Position numbers and translations under genes: made by a program. A stretch of DNA of 64,000 bases from assembly GCA_031316255.1 (NCBI GenBank), contig JALDQW010000001.1, forward strand, positions 1,955,485-2,019,484, in the 5' to 3' direction. Shown here in pieces: positions 1 to 9,524 of this stretch. Position 1 is the stretch's first letter, and each line of letters starts with the position of its first letter. The notes beneath the pieces are model-generated. The model was given only the letters and a program-made list of their open reading frames with translations. It had not been told where the DNA came from and made no database searches. Source of the DNA: Nitrosomonas sp. (GTDB lineage: Bacteria; Pseudomonadota; Gammaproteobacteria; Burkholderiales; Nitrosomonadaceae).

Positions 1-713
1 CCATTCCAGACGATATGGCTAGTTTCCAAAGTCAAAAGTTGTTGCTGGACAAGTGATAAACTTTGTGAGTTAACTGGCATAGCCGAAGTTGTTGCTGAGG
101 TAACCGTAGAAGACGCGCTTTTTATTTTTCCTTGTGGTTCTTGTTGCAGTTCTTCAAGTTTATGTTTGCCGTTAATCCATTTTGACAAATGGGATTCATA
201 GAATAACCCACTTTGCTGAATTGTTTTCTGCAATAACAAAGGTAATTCGGGGCTTTTTATAGATGAACTGGTAAGTATTGAAGTATTATTGATGGGCATG
301 CTTGAGGGTGTGGACTGTCCTGTATCTTGTGTTAGGCCATTCAGGAATCTTCCAGTTGTACTGATTGTGGCATTATTCTTTATAGTATTAATGAAGTTTT
401 CAGGTTGTAGAACAAATCTAAGTTTGGGTTGATGTGATATGAATACAAGTTCTATTTTGTCACCCGGTTTTATTTTTTCTGGTAGATGCATCTGAAATAA
501 TTTATTTGAAATCAGTACATTGAAATTTCCGTTACTGAGGCGCGTATCGACAACGGCCTGATATTTCTGGCCTTGTATAAAATCGTGCGAGGTATTTCTA
601 GAATCGGCTGCGGTTAAAACTGATGTAACAGCTGCAACTGGTTTGATGGGTGTAACTGTATTTACTTGCGTTTGTTGTGAAAGTTGGTCAGTTTTTGTAG
701 TGATAGGAATCAT
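1..713 (-). CDS. fliK: flagellar hook-length control protein FliK, C-terminus cut by window edge
   Basis: Partial gene, open from an ATG at 713 to the window edge with no stop. The N-terminal half is low-complexity, rich in Thr, Ser and Gln, with a conserved-looking stretch around residues 45-100 (YQAVVDTRLSNGNFNVLIS). The last residues before the edge, LVQQQLLTLETSHIVWNG, match the start of the FliK C-terminal domain, the part that switches the export gate from hook to filament substrates. It lies 72 bp after fliT, as the last visible gene of the late flagellar cluster. FliK is a cytoplasmic and exported molecular ruler. The identification rests on that C-terminal signature and the context. 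The true length cannot be seen. Confidence 0.8.
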   Translation of the reverse strand, partial: MIPITTKTDQLSQQTQVNTVTPIKPVAAVTSVLTAADSRNTSHDFIQGQKYQAVVDTRLSNGNFNVLISNKLFQMHLPEKIKPGDKIELVFISHQPKLRFVLQPENFINTIKNNATISTTGRFLNGLTQDTGQSTPSSMPINNTSILTSSSIKSPELPLLLQKTIQQSGLFYESHLSKWINGKHKLEELQQEPQGKIKSASSTVTSATTSAMPVNSQSLSLVQQQLLTLETSHIVWN

Positions 714-785
714 GATTGTGATTGCATCGAAAAACTTTTCCTTTGTTTGCGTATACTATAAAAACAAACAAGGATTTAGGCTGGA

Positions 786-1124
786 CTAGTAAAAAATATG
801 GCCGTTCTCATAAGCTTGTTGCAGATTTCGTTTGCGTTCGCTTGTGCAGAGAATATCTTGTAATTTTTCCATCCAAGGCTCGGTAATTGACCTGATTTGT
901 GCATCATCATCAAGTACTTGATGAATAATTTTTAATTTTTGTTGTTGTTGTTCGTGATTTAATACCGGTTCTTGCGCATTGATTTTGAGTTCATTTGTTA
1001 ATCGTTTGCATTCCTGCTCTAACTTTACCAATTTGTCCCAATCGCTATTCTGTGCAGCTACTAGCATTTTGTGCGTGGTAGCTAGAATATCTTCGTATAT
1101 ATTAATAACTTGTGAGCTATTCAT
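786..1124 (-). CDS. fliT: flagellar export chaperone FliT
   Basis: A 112-residue helical, charged protein just after fliS, the usual place for fliT, whose product binds the cap protein FliD before export. The frame stays open to 1196. The ATG at 1124 is preferred because AGAAGG stands about 10 bases upstream and the extra 24 residues do not look like a chaperone. FliT sequences are poorly conserved, so position and size carry much of the call. In enteric bacteria FliT also binds FlhDC; nothing here shows that. The gene probably belongs to the flaG-fliD-fliS-fliT transcript. Confidence 0.8.
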   Translation of the reverse strand: MNSSQVINIYEDILATTHKMLVAAQNSDWDKLVKLEQECKRLTNELKINAQEPVLNHEQQQQKLKIIHQVLDDDAQIRSITEPWMEKLQDILCTSERKRNLQQAYENGHIFY

Positions 1125-1205
1125 TTTGTGGGAACCTTCTGGTATGTGCGTGAATATGATCAAATGGTAATTTTTATTTTTTGTGATGAATATCACCTGT
1201 GTTTT

Positions 1206-1592
1206 CTATGCTATGGCTTTCCATGCATCATGTAATTCATTTAATAATTGGCTAACTTCGTTGATGATCTCAATATCGTTGTTGAGATTTGCAATTAATA
1301 AGCGATTAGTCATATAGTCATAGAGCGCCTGAAGATGAAGCGCTAATTCACCGCCTGCGTTCATGTCCAAGCTGGCTTTTAAGCCATGATCAATAATCAT
1401 GATTGCTTTTGAAAGCATCTCGCCCTTTTTGGCAATTTCATTGTGGCGTATATGCAGCTTAGCTTTTGCAAGTGCTTCCTGTACGCCTTCAAACAACATT
1501 AGGATTAATTTATGTGGATTGGCTGACTCAACGCCTGTTTCAACGCCTATCTTCTGGTATGCAGAAATAGGGCTAGTCGTGGTTGCGTACAT
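1206..1592 (-). CDS. fliS: flagellar export chaperone FliS
   Basis: A 128-residue protein of standard FliS length. The N-terminus has the YQKIGVETGVESANPHKLI stretch and is followed by the LMLFEGVQEAL helix typical of the family. FliS binds the C-terminal tail of flagellin in the cytoplasm, prevents early polymerisation and hands it to the export gate. AAGGAAG lies about 7 bases before the ATG. It sits 47 bp after fliD and 81 bp before fliT, consistent with one transcript. Confidence 0.95.
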   Translation of the reverse strand: MYATTTSPISAYQKIGVETGVESANPHKLILMLFEGVQEALAKAKLHIRHNEIAKKGEMLSKAIMIIDHGLKASLDMNAGGELALHLQALYDYMTNRLLIANLNNDIEIINEVSQLLNELHDAWKAIA

Positions 1593-1639
1593 TAATTCTT
1601 CCTTTAAGAATGTTTCTAATTAATTGTTCGGTGTTAGAA

Positions 1640-3616
1640 CTAATTATTATCAATCGTCGGTAGTCTGGATAACTGCTGCTGTAAAAAATTACTTGTTTGT
1701 GTCATGCTGGCAATCATGGTATCTAAAGCAGAAAACTGCGCGCGTATTCGCGCTTCAATATCATCGAGACGTCGAAATAAAACTTCACGCTGATCATTAA
1801 TATCATCGATTTTTGAATTTAATCCATCAATCCGGTTATCGATTAGTTTGCCGTCAAACATTTTGGTAATGGCTTGGTCGAGTTTCGCTGCAAATCCGTG
1901 TGCAAAATCAATTGCTCCACGTGAGCCGGTGCTGCCCCCCGTGATTTTGATGACCAGGCCATTACTGTCACCCGTTCCAGTTAGGAATTGTCCGGAGCCT
2001 GTGGCACTAACACCATTGATAGTGCCAACCACATCCAAGCCAGCAGTTTCGATGGCTGTGCCAAATAAGTCCAGTTCTCCGTTTCCTCCCGTTATTTCTA
2101 CAGAAGATGAAGAACCGTATTGGTCTGAAGTAATCGTTAGAACCCCGCCTGATTGTACAACTGTAACATTAATATTATTTGAGGAAAAAGTAGAATTACC
2201 ATTAATTTTTGATTGTATTTCAGCTGCCAGTGAATCGTTATCATAATTCCCTGCCGCAAGTGTAATACTGTCACTAACACCATCAATAGTGAGATCAAGA
2301 GTGTCGTTAACGCCAGCGTTGATTGTGAGCGCGGTTGCAGTGGAAGCTGTAGCTGAACCTTGTGAAGCGATTTGAGTAATATCTAGCAAATAATTTCCAT
2401 TTACAGTTTCTGGTGTTGCACTGACGAACGAAACCAAACTATCACTGGGTTTACCTACAGCCGCAAACAATGAGGATATATCTTTGCTTGCGTCATTGAT
2501 AACCTCACTTAATTTGCTTGAGTCAAATTTAAGTGATCCATCATCCTGAAAAGAAACGCCGACTTCAGATAAAATCCTTAAACCACCTCCCGCAGTCTTT
2601 AATGGTTCAGAGAGTGCGTTACGCAACTGATTTTGTAATGATCTTACAGTGAAGTCACCTGTTAATATTGAAGCTTGCTTGGTTTCGGCGTTATATTTAG
2701 ATAAATCAACTATGGTCTGGTTTAGGTCGTTATATGCATCGACAAAAGATGAAATGGATTTTTCAATTCCTGCAGTGCTTCGTGTAATGTTAAGCGTAGT
2801 CGTTGTGCCTATCTCAGCCTTTAATAAATTAAATGTGACACCTTCAATGGCATCTGTGATTTTGTTGGATGGCTTGCTAATCGGAATGCCATCAATAACC
2901 ATCGTTGCATTGCTTGCGGCTACTGTTTCAGAAAGATTAGATATGCCACCTGTAGATGCATCATATGCAAGTTGAGAGAGACCTAAGTTGTCACTGTTAT
3001 TTCCGTCGTCATCGGCGGTGGTTATTTTGATCGCATTACTTAAACCTGTGTCTTTAGAAGCAATTACCAAACGATCACCTGAGCCATCATTAACTATGCT
3101 TGCAGAAATTCCTGTATCAGATTGATTAATTGCATCGCGTATACCCGAAAGTGTTGAATTGGCAGGTGTGATTGTTATGGATTGCGCTGCTTTTTCCGGA
3201 TTTAGTGTGAATGTGCCGCTATTATAGGTGCCAAACTGTATGGTAAGTGTTCCGCTTCCAATAGAGGTGTCGGGTGAGGAAAAATTGCTTGATTTTAGCT
3301 TCTGAGATTGTGCCATAGTCTGGATTTCGACATCATAGCTTCCGGTTATTGCTGATGAGTTTGCGCTGACACTAGCAAGTGATGTGTTAGCTAAGTTAGC
3401 AGAAATTGCGGAAAAATTTGCCGGACTAGTGAGTGTGGACAAGCTGCTTTGAAACGATGAGAGCGCCCCCTTGAGCGTGCCAAATGCTGTCAGTTGCGTT
3501 TGTTGCGTTGCTTCTTTAGCATCAAGTGCTATAAGTGGCCTGCGTTCGACCGCCATGAGCTGGCTGACAATGCCGTTAACATCTAATCCAGAGCCTATAC
3601 CGGGTGTTGATAGCAT
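1640..3616 (-). CDS. fliD: flagellar filament capping protein FliD (HAP2)
   Basis: A 658-residue protein with the FliD N-terminal domain (STPGIGSGLDVNGIVSQLMA near residue 3, then RRPL) and a C-terminal coiled-coil region ending in QTSNFLQQQLSRL. The middle is Ser/Thr/Gly-rich and variable, as expected for the exposed D2-D3 domains. FliD caps the growing filament and folds incoming flagellin subunits. It is longer than many FliD proteins (roughly 450-500 residues), the extra length being in the middle. AAAGGA precedes the ATG. It lies 33 bp after flaG and 47 bp before fliS. Confidence 0.95.
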   Translation of the reverse strand: MLSTPGIGSGLDVNGIVSQLMAVERRPLIALDAKEATQQTQLTAFGTLKGALSSFQSSLSTLTSPANFSAISANLANTSLASVSANSSAITGSYDVEIQTMAQSQKLKSSNFSSPDTSIGSGTLTIQFGTYNSGTFTLNPEKAAQSITITPANSTLSGIRDAINQSDTGISASIVNDGSGDRLVIASKDTGLSNAIKITTADDDGNNSDNLGLSQLAYDASTGGISNLSETVAASNATMVIDGIPISKPSNKITDAIEGVTFNLLKAEIGTTTTLNITRSTAGIEKSISSFVDAYNDLNQTIVDLSKYNAETKQASILTGDFTVRSLQNQLRNALSEPLKTAGGGLRILSEVGVSFQDDGSLKFDSSKLSEVINDASKDISSLFAAVGKPSDSLVSFVSATPETVNGNYLLDITQIASQGSATASTATALTINAGVNDTLDLTIDGVSDSITLAAGNYDNDSLAAEIQSKINGNSTFSSNNINVTVVQSGGVLTITSDQYGSSSSVEITGGNGELDLFGTAIETAGLDVVGTINGVSATGSGQFLTGTGDSNGLVIKITGGSTGSRGAIDFAHGFAAKLDQAITKMFDGKLIDNRIDGLNSKIDDINDQREVLFRRLDDIEARIRAQFSALDTMIASMTQTSNFLQQQLSRLPTIDNN

Positions 3617-3649
3617 TTTTCTTGTCCTTTCACAAATAATACGATGCTT

Positions 3650-4021
3650 TTAGGCTTCGTCATCTAGCAATAAACCTTGCAGTTTATCCAGTGTGCGTGC
3701 AATGGAAATGGCTTCCTGAGATGGAATTTGTCGAATGATTTCTTGAGTTTGCGCATCCATAACTTTTACAACGGTTTTGCCTGTATCTTCATCTATGGAG
3801 AATCGCAGGTTTTGTGCCATGTTATTTACGGTTTCTTGAATTTTTTCAACAGCTTGCTCTATAGGTACATCGATCCCGGAATTTTGTGCATTTTTGGGTG
3901 CGTTATTAGATTCCGTAGATACGGCTTTGCTATTTGCCACTTGTAAATTTTGCGAAGCTGGCAATGTAAGTATAGGCTGTGGGAGACTGCCTATTGCATC
4001 ATGTATATGATTGATTGCCAT
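3650..4021 (-). CDS. flaG: FlaG family flagellar protein
   Basis: A 123-residue protein with a variable N-terminal half and a conserved C-terminal FlaG domain (LRFSIDEDTGKTVVKVMD, then IIRQIPSQEAISIARTLD). FlaG proteins influence filament length or stability, though the mechanism is unclear. AAGGAG stands 8 bases before the ATG. It lies between fliC and fliD, the standard place in beta- and gammaproteobacteria, and is separated from fliC by a strong hairpin that may reduce read-through from the flagellin promoter. Confidence 0.92.
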   Translation of the reverse strand: MAINHIHDAIGSLPQPILTLPASQNLQVANSKAVSTESNNAPKNAQNSGIDVPIEQAVEKIQETVNNMAQNLRFSIDEDTGKTVVKVMDAQTQEIIRQIPSQEAISIARTLDKLQGLLLDDEA

Positions 4022-4042
4022 GAGATAACTCCTTGAAATTCA

Positions 4043-4082
4043 ATAAAGCACGGAATTTAAGAATTTAAGTTCCGTGCTTTAT
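4043..4082. terminator. hairpin terminator between fliC and flaG
   Basis: An 11-bp perfect stem (AAAGCACGGAA and its complement, 45-55 and 70-80) with a 14-base AT-rich loop fills the fliC-flaG gap. Flanking A and T extend the pairing. Its place just after the flagellin stop fits a terminator for the abundant fliC mRNA. Partial read-through would feed flaG-fliD-fliS-fliT. Confidence 0.7.
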
Positions 4083-4101
4083 GTTTATACTCAATAAATT
4101 T

Positions 4102-5565
4102 TTAACGTAAAAGTGAAAGAACGTTATTGGGTAATGAATTTGCCTGAGCCAGAATCGCAGTGCCAGCCTGTTGCAAAATTTGACCGCGAGTCATGTTGGC
4201 TGTTTCGGCTGCAAAATCGGCATCTTGTATTCGGCTTCTTGATGCTGATAGGTTTTCAGCAGTGGTTTGCAAGTTTGCAATTGTCGACGAGAAACGATTT
4301 TGAATTGCACCTAAATCACCACGTGAACTGTTGATCTGCGCCAGTGCTGCGTCAAGTGTTTCGATTGCCGTTTGTGCGCCTGTTGCTGATGAAATATCTA
4401 GTGTGGCAACGGAATTAAATGCACTGGTTGATGCTCCAAACACATCAGCATTTCCATTGCCGACAGTAATTTGGCCAGCGGAACTTGAGAGTTCAACTGT
4501 ACCGGTTGCAATTGCAGAGTCTGTTGCTGCGCCACCTGTCAAAGTGCGTGTTGTTACACCCGCAGTAAAATCTGCGGTTTTCGTTGCGCCTGAATTGTTG
4601 AAGTCTTGTAGTGCAATGTCTCTTCCGTCTGATGTTGTCAGTGTGATAGCCGATTTATTTGCTGGGTCTCCAAATGATGCCGTTACACCAGTTAAAGATT
4701 GCAATCCGTTAATTGCTGAGGCCAAACCGCTTAAATCGGATGTGTCCGTTACGTTTGCTGAAATGGAGTTGCCATTTAACGTCATTGTAACCGTACCTGC
4801 AGAACCGATATTGCCCAGCGTTGCACTATTGCTAGCTGTTGCTGTAACACCGATATTTGAAGCCGCTGAATTAATTGCTGCGGCGATAGTTTTGGCATCC
4901 GATCCTACAGCGTAGCTTATTGCGCCTGTAGCACCTTTATTTGTTGTTAGCACCAGATCAGCCTCTACTGTAACACCATTGCCACCTGAGACATCGGCTG
5001 CCGCAGCGGTGGCGGTTCCCATTGCAGTGCCATTGGTTGTTAATATATTGCTGCCAAGTGCTGTAGCGCGTGCATCACCAATAGAAGCGACGTCAATCGT
5101 TTGATTAGCATTGGCGCCTACCTGGAAGCTTTGACTTAAGAATGAACCATCCAGTAGATTCAATCCATTAAATTGTGTTTGACTGGCAACGCGAGTAATT
5201 TCTTGCGTTAATTGTGAGACTTCGGCTTGTAATGCTGCCCGATCACTAGCGCTATTGGTGGCGTTTGCAGATTGTATTGATAACTCACGAATTCGTTGCA
5301 GATTATTGCCGATTTCGCCTAATGCTCCTTCTGCAGTTTGTGCCAGAGAAATCCCGTCATTGGCATTACGTACAGCTTGATTGAGACCACGAATTTGTGA
5401 TGTCATTCTTTCAGAAATCGCCAGACCTGCAGCGTCATCTTTTGCGCTGTTAATTCTGAGGCCAGAAGACAAACGCTCTAAAGATGTATTGAGCGAGGTT
5501 TGGGACATATTCAAGTTGCGTTGAGCGTTAAGTGATGCAATATTTGAGTTAATGATTTGTGGCAT
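4102..5565 (-). CDS. fliC: flagellin FliC
   Basis: A 487-residue flagellin. The N-terminal D0/D1 region ([15 protein letters not shown], then [19 protein letters not shown]) and the C-terminal D1/D0 region ([19 protein letters not shown], ending NNVLSLLR) are canonical. The central part, about residues 170-390, is Ala/Thr/Ser/Gly-rich and corresponds to the variable surface domains. The protein is exported by the flagellar type III system and polymerises into the filament. AAGGAG lies 8 bases before the ATG, and a sigma-28-like promoter lies upstream. It is divergent from the kinase gene at 5847. No second flagellin copy is visible. Confidence 0.97.
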   Translation of the reverse strand: MPQIINSNIASLNAQRNLNMSQTSLNTSLERLSSGLRINSAKDDAAGLAISERMTSQIRGLNQAVRNANDGISLAQTAEGALGEIGNNLQRIRELSIQSANATNSASDRAALQAEVSQLTQEITRVASQTQFNGLNLLDGSFLSQSFQVGANANQTIDVASIGDARATALGSNILTTNGTAMGTATAAAADVSGGNGVTVEADLVLTTNKGATGAISYAVGSDAKTIAAAINSAASNIGVTATASNSATLGNIGSAGTVTMTLNGNSISANVTDTSDLSGLASAINGLQSLTGVTASFGDPANKSAITLTTSDGRDIALQDFNNSGATKTADFTAGVTTRTLTGGAATDSAIATGTVELSSSAGQITVGNGNADVFGASTSAFNSVATLDISSATGAQTAIETLDAALAQINSSRGDLGAIQNRFSSTIANLQTTAENLSASRSRIQDADFAAETANMTRGQILQQAGTAILAQANSLPNNVLSLLR

Positions 5566-5677
5566 GCTAATTCTCCTTTTTAAATACTTTTATATGCTAA
5601 TGTGTATAAATGGTTTTATTTCTATACGTTGGCTTAGTCCCGTAATTCAAGAGAGTGATTAACCACCGTTGTAGCTG

Positions 5678-5704
5678 TAATCGGTTGACTTTTTGGAAAG
5701 TTAA
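5678..5704 (-). promoter_or_regulatory. sigma-28 (FliA)-type promoter for fliC
   Basis: Read on the minus strand, TTAA, 15 bases, then ACCGATTA. This resembles the FliA consensus TAAA-N15-GCCGATAA with exact spacing and 6 of 8 matches in the -10 block. Transcription would start roughly 100 bases before the fliC ATG. The rest of the fliC-kinase interval is AT-rich and shows nothing else I can name. Confidence 0.6.
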
Positions 5705-5846
5705 GTTTTTTGTTTTATATAGATTAACTTTCGCAAGTTTTTTTTGGATTATAATGTTTGGCATTAGTTATTTGTTTGTGGAGAATGTAAGTTTATTGTT
5801 ATATTTTTCATGAAGTTATGTGTTTGTGGGTAATGGTTAAATTGAT

Positions 5847-7451
5847 TTGGATCAAAGTGTAGATGGAAATTGGGTGATCAAAAGAAGAGTTTTGAAGATT
5901 TTGACAATTGAAAGCTCTGCTGCAAATGCTGATTTAATACATGCTGTATTAGTAGAAAGCGGATTGCAGCTGGATTCTTTATGGATAAATACAGCACATC
6001 AATTACGCAAAGCACTTAGGACAAGTGTGTGGGATATAGTGTTATCAAATACCAATTTGCCGCTGTTGAGCGCCGAAGATGTGTTGCAACTTTTAATGGA
6101 TTATGGACATGATGTGCCTTTGATAATTGTTTCCGAGCAAGAAAACGAACAAATGGCTGTATCCCTAATGGAAAAAGGAGTCAACGATTATATTGTAAAA
6201 AAAAATCTGAAAAGGCTCGCGCCAATTGTTCGGCGTAGCTTGCGGGCAGCGGAAAATGCTAGGCGTATTAATATTACACAAGTTGCTTTGCAAAAAAGTG
6301 AGGCACGTTTTCGTGCAATTACCACTAACCTTCCTGTAGTCGTTTTTCAGTTTCTGATGACACCTGACCAAAATGAGAGTTTCCCATATGTAAGTAATGC
6401 ATCTGAAACATTGTTAGGGTTATCCCCCCATACTTTGATGTCCAACGCAACATTGTTCTCAAGATTGATATTGCCTGATGATAAGAAGAATTATGAACGT
6501 TTATTAAAGGAATCAGCCGAGAAACTTTCTACCTTAAACTGGGAAGGTTGCATTCAGGTCAGAGGAGACCCCGATATAAAATGGATCAGTCTTCGTGCTA
6601 CACCGAAAATGGCGGCTGACGGAGGTATTTTATGGGGTGGTATTATGATAAATATTACTCGAAATAAATTGACAGAAAGGGAAATAGCGCATTCTAGAGA
6701 GCAATTGGCTGAGCTGTCTTCATATTTACAGAAAGTTAAAGAGCATGAGCGTGCGCGAATTGCGCGCGAAATTCATGATGATATTGGTGGTACATTAACC
6801 GCGATCAAATGTGAGCTGGTGCCGTGTATGGATTCGACGCCACGATCTAGCGATTTTTATCAAAAAAAAGCGACCATAGTTGAGAATCTGGTTGATCACG
6901 TCATTGATAGTACACGGAGAATCTCAATGGATCTTCGGCCAGGCATTCTTGATTTTGGAATTGTTGCTGCTGCTCAGTGGCAGGCAAAGGAGTTTAGTCG
7001 CCGAACAGGTATTGTCGTGCATGTGTTATGTGAAGAAGAAGAGATTCTGCTGGACTCGGATTTATCCGTGGCCATTTTTCGTATTTTTCAGGAAATATTG
7101 ACCAATATTTTTAAACACGCGCATGCGACAGATGTCTGGGTTCGGCTTGCGGAGTCTAAAGGAAAAATTGTTCTCGAAGTATCTGATAACGGCTGTGGAA
7201 TTAATCCACGGGATATGAACAAGCAAGATTCATTTGGTATTAGAGGGATGCGCGAGCGCTGTCAGCAGTTAAAGGGAAGCTTTCAAATCTTGGGTGAACC
7301 CGGAAAAGGAACCAAGACAAGTATTCTAATACCGATTCAAGAGATGAAACCGCCATACCTGGATGATCCGGGGGACGCGTTAAATTCAGAATCTGATTTA
7401 GAAGCTAATCAGCATAGTTTCATGTCGATTAATGATCGGAGGAAACAATGA
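5847..7451 (+). CDS. NarL-type sensor histidine kinase with a degenerate receiver domain and a PAS domain
   Basis: A soluble kinase of up to 534 residues with no membrane segment. Order: receiver-like domain (about 15-135), PAS (about 150-275), a HisKA_3 dimerisation domain with the phospho-His in ARIAREIHDDIGGTL (about 305-330), and an ATPase domain (DNGCGI near residue 445, then GIRGMRERC). The receiver lacks the phospho-acceptor: the usual DLVLLD is DIVLSN, so Asn replaces Asp, and the acidic pair is missing (ILTIES). It looks like a pseudo-receiver that senses or binds rather than takes phosphate. The TTG start at 5847 is uncertain; a GTG or TTG 40-50 bases further in is possible. Its stop overlaps the regulator start by 4 bp (ATGA), so the two form a pair. 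Confidence 0.88.
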   Translation: MDQSVDGNWVIKRRVLKILTIESSAANADLIHAVLVESGLQLDSLWINTAHQLRKALRTSVWDIVLSNTNLPLLSAEDVLQLLMDYGHDVPLIIVSEQENEQMAVSLMEKGVNDYIVKKNLKRLAPIVRRSLRAAENARRINITQVALQKSEARFRAITTNLPVVVFQFLMTPDQNESFPYVSNASETLLGLSPHTLMSNATLFSRLILPDDKKNYERLLKESAEKLSTLNWEGCIQVRGDPDIKWISLRATPKMAADGGILWGGIMINITRNKLTEREIAHSREQLAELSSYLQKVKEHERARIAREIHDDIGGTLTAIKCELVPCMDSTPRSSDFYQKKATIVENLVDHVIDSTRRISMDLRPGILDFGIVAAAQWQAKEFSRRTGIVVHVLCEEEEILLDSDLSVAIFRIFQEILTNIFKHAHATDVWVRLAESKGKIVLEVSDNGCGINPRDMNKQDSFGIRGMRERCQQLKGSFQILGEPGKGTKTSILIPIQEMKPPYLDDPGDALNSESDLEANQHSFMSINDRRKQ

Positions 7452-8080
7452 TACATGTGATGATTGCTGATGATCATGCCATAGTGCGTCAAGGTTTAAA
7501 ACAAATTTTGAATGAAACTGAAGATATCAGAGTTACGGGGGAAGCCGAGACTGGATTTCAGGCAATCAAAATTGTTCGTCAGCACGATTTCGATGTCATG
7601 TTGCTTGATATCTCGTTGCCAGACAGAAGTGGAATAGATGTTTTGAAGCAAATCAGGAAAGATAAACCGAATTTAGCGATACTGGTGTTGAGTATGCATA
7701 ACGAACATGAATTTGCTATTCGTTCATTAAAAGCGGGTGCGGCGGGGTATCTGAACAAACAAAGTGCGCCTGCTCAACTTGTTACTGCTATCCGCCAGGT
7801 TGCATCGGGAGACAAATATGTTAGCTCGGTTGTTGCTCAGGAACTTGCCAATTCACTTCATTCAAATAGTGATCAACCGCTTTATACGATTTTGTCCGAT
7901 CGTGAATTTCAGACACTGTGTCTAATTGCATCAGGTAAAACCTTGTCAGACATTTCTGCAGAAATGTTTTTAAGTCCAAAGACTGTAAGTGTCTATCGCT
8001 CACGGGTTTTAGAAAAGCTTAAGTTAAATAATAATTCGGAATTAATACGTTATGCGTTAAAAAATAAGCTTGTGGATTGA
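7448..8080 (+). CDS. NarL/FixJ-family response regulator
   Basis: A 210-residue regulator. The N-terminal receiver has the acidic pair (ADDHAIVRQG), the phospho-Asp in VMLLDISLPDRSG and the conserved Lys in YLNKQSA. The C-terminal LuxR-type helix-turn-helix lies around residues 145-205 (LSDREFQTLCLIASGKT, then LSPKTVSVYRSRVLEKL). Translation is coupled to the kinase by a 4-bp overlap. The pair probably controls transcription in answer to a cytoplasmic signal. The divergent position next to fliC makes motility a possible target, but that is inference. The 230 bp downstream of the stop are AT-rich and show no gene. Confidence 0.92.
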   Translation: MIHVMIADDHAIVRQGLKQILNETEDIRVTGEAETGFQAIKIVRQHDFDVMLLDISLPDRSGIDVLKQIRKDKPNLAILVLSMHNEHEFAIRSLKAGAAGYLNKQSAPAQLVTAIRQVASGDKYVSSVVAQELANSLHSNSDQPLYTILSDREFQTLCLIASGKTLSDISAEMFLSPKTVSVYRSRVLEKLKLNNNSELIRYALKNKLVD

Positions 8081-8311
8081 CTTGTTGCTATTTTACAAAT
8101 TCATACTTTTGATCCAGCTACGAGAAGTAGAAGTTTGGAGTTAACACTATATTTATAATTATAGTACATTGAATTTATTGCTTTTAATCTATACTGTAGT
8201 TAAAACTTTAATTGGTCGAATCAATATCACATCAATAATATTATTATTACGGATGAGATTATGCTTTCAAATGAGTGAAATATGGTTGTAATGTAATTTT
8301 GTTTATGAAGC

Positions 8312-9013
8312 GTGTCGGCACCAGCTAAGAAATATATTGCCTATTTGAGTAAAGAAGAGCATAAAACACTTACGAAATTGGTAAAAGCGGGAAAAGCTGC
8401 TGCTCACAAACGACAACGGGCACAAATTTTGTTAAAAGCGGACGTAAATCGCACAGGCGGTGGCTTTCTTGATCAAGGCATAGCCCGGTCACTTGATGTT
8501 TGCATCCGAACGATAGAGCGAATTCGGTAACGACTGGTTGAAAAAGGATTTGAGAAAGTTCTGGAAAGAAAACCTTGCAAGAGTTCCGGAGCGCCTCATT
8601 TGGATGGTGAGCAGGAAGCGCATTGGGTGGCATTGAACTGCTCGAAACCGCATAATGGACTCAACCGCGCCGGACACTGGAGTTATTGGCAAAGGTAACG
8701 GTGGTTTTAGAGTATATGGATACAGTTTGCCCTGAAACGGTGCGGAAGGTTTTAAAAAAAAACGGCATAAAACCCGGGCAACGTAAACGAATGGTGTATT
8801 CTCGCCAAAGAAAACGCTGAATTTGTTTGTGCAATGAAAAATGTGCTGTCCAGGCAATGTATGCGTGATCGCATGGCAGACAGACAATACTTGACTCGGG
8901 AAGTTGGCGCATGGGTAAAACGAAGAAACATGAAAAACTGCGAAATGAATTGGCGCGTTACAATGGAAGATACTCGCATTAAATTAACGTATCTTTATCT
9001 GTCATCATTTTAA
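8312..9013 (+). pseudogene. decayed IS630-family transposase with its catalytic core deleted
   Basis: The GTG at 8312 opens an IS630 N-terminal helix-turn-helix region. An in-frame TAA at 8528-8530 sits where CAA would be expected. Reading on through frameshifts gives further IS630 pieces: RLVEKGFEKVLERKP, PHLDGEQEAHWVAL, TVRKVLKKNGIKPGQRKR, WCILAKENAEFVCAM. The reading then jumps near 8842 straight to the C-terminal end (TREVGAW, DTRIKLTYLYLSSF). The central DDE catalytic segment is missing. The copy is dead. Family assignment is from remembered family sequence, not a search. Confidence 0.8.
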
Positions 9014-9122
9014 GGTAGATGATGTACTCGTTTGTTTAATTACATGTATAAAACAATTTTTTATACAACAATTAAATCCAATTATTCTTTAGAGTATCAC
9101 TAGGGTTGTGCACCTTCAAAAA

Positions 9123-9353
9123 ATGCAGGAATTTGACCAAGAACTCGATACGCGCAACCTGGTTTGTCCGCTGCCGCTATTGCGCACTAAACAATCACTT
9201 GCTGGCATGACCAGTGGACAGGTACTGAAAGTTGTGGCTACAGATCCAGGTGCAGAAATTGATTTTCAGGTTTTTGCCGAGCAAACGGGTAATGAGCTGG
9301 TATCGATGTTCGAAGCAAACATGGAATATGTTTTTTTTCTGAAGAAAAGATGA
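9123..9353 (+). CDS. TusA/SirA-family sulfurtransferase-like protein
   Basis: A small protein of 76 residues from the ATG at 9123; a GTG at 9108 gives 81. Neither start has a well-spaced ribosome site. It shows the family pattern: LDTRNLVCPLPLLRTKQSL with the CPxP motif whose Cys carries the persulfide, then GQVLKVVATDPGAEIDFQVF. TusA relays sulfur for tRNA thiolation and related reactions; the family also includes relatives in dissimilatory sulfur metabolism. It stands alone between two insertion-sequence remnants and looks intact. Which branch of the family it belongs to cannot be told from sequence alone. Confidence 0.85.
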   Translation: MQEFDQELDTRNLVCPLPLLRTKQSLAGMTSGQVLKVVATDPGAEIDFQVFAEQTGNELVSMFEANMEYVFFLKKR

Positions 9354-9524
9354 TTTTTTTCAGAATCATTTCTATTAGATCGATATTGCCAATTTCCAGC
9401 AACCATGTGGTGTAGATTTCAAAGCTTTGATTTTGAATCCGGATTAATTGTAAGCGTTTAGCCCCACCATCTGGAAAGCAGATCTCATTCTGGTTAACTT
9501 CAAATATTTATTGGAGGATAACCA

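Noticed and set aside
1399-5000. Open frames on the plus strand across fliS, fliD and fliC (for example 1848-2246 and 4331-4915)
   Set aside because: They are antisense shadows of clear flagellar genes, with low-complexity translations and no ribosome sites.
8370-8979. Several minus-strand frames of 75-132 codons
   Set aside because: They are antisense to the decayed IS630 transposase, whose plus-strand fragments match the family.
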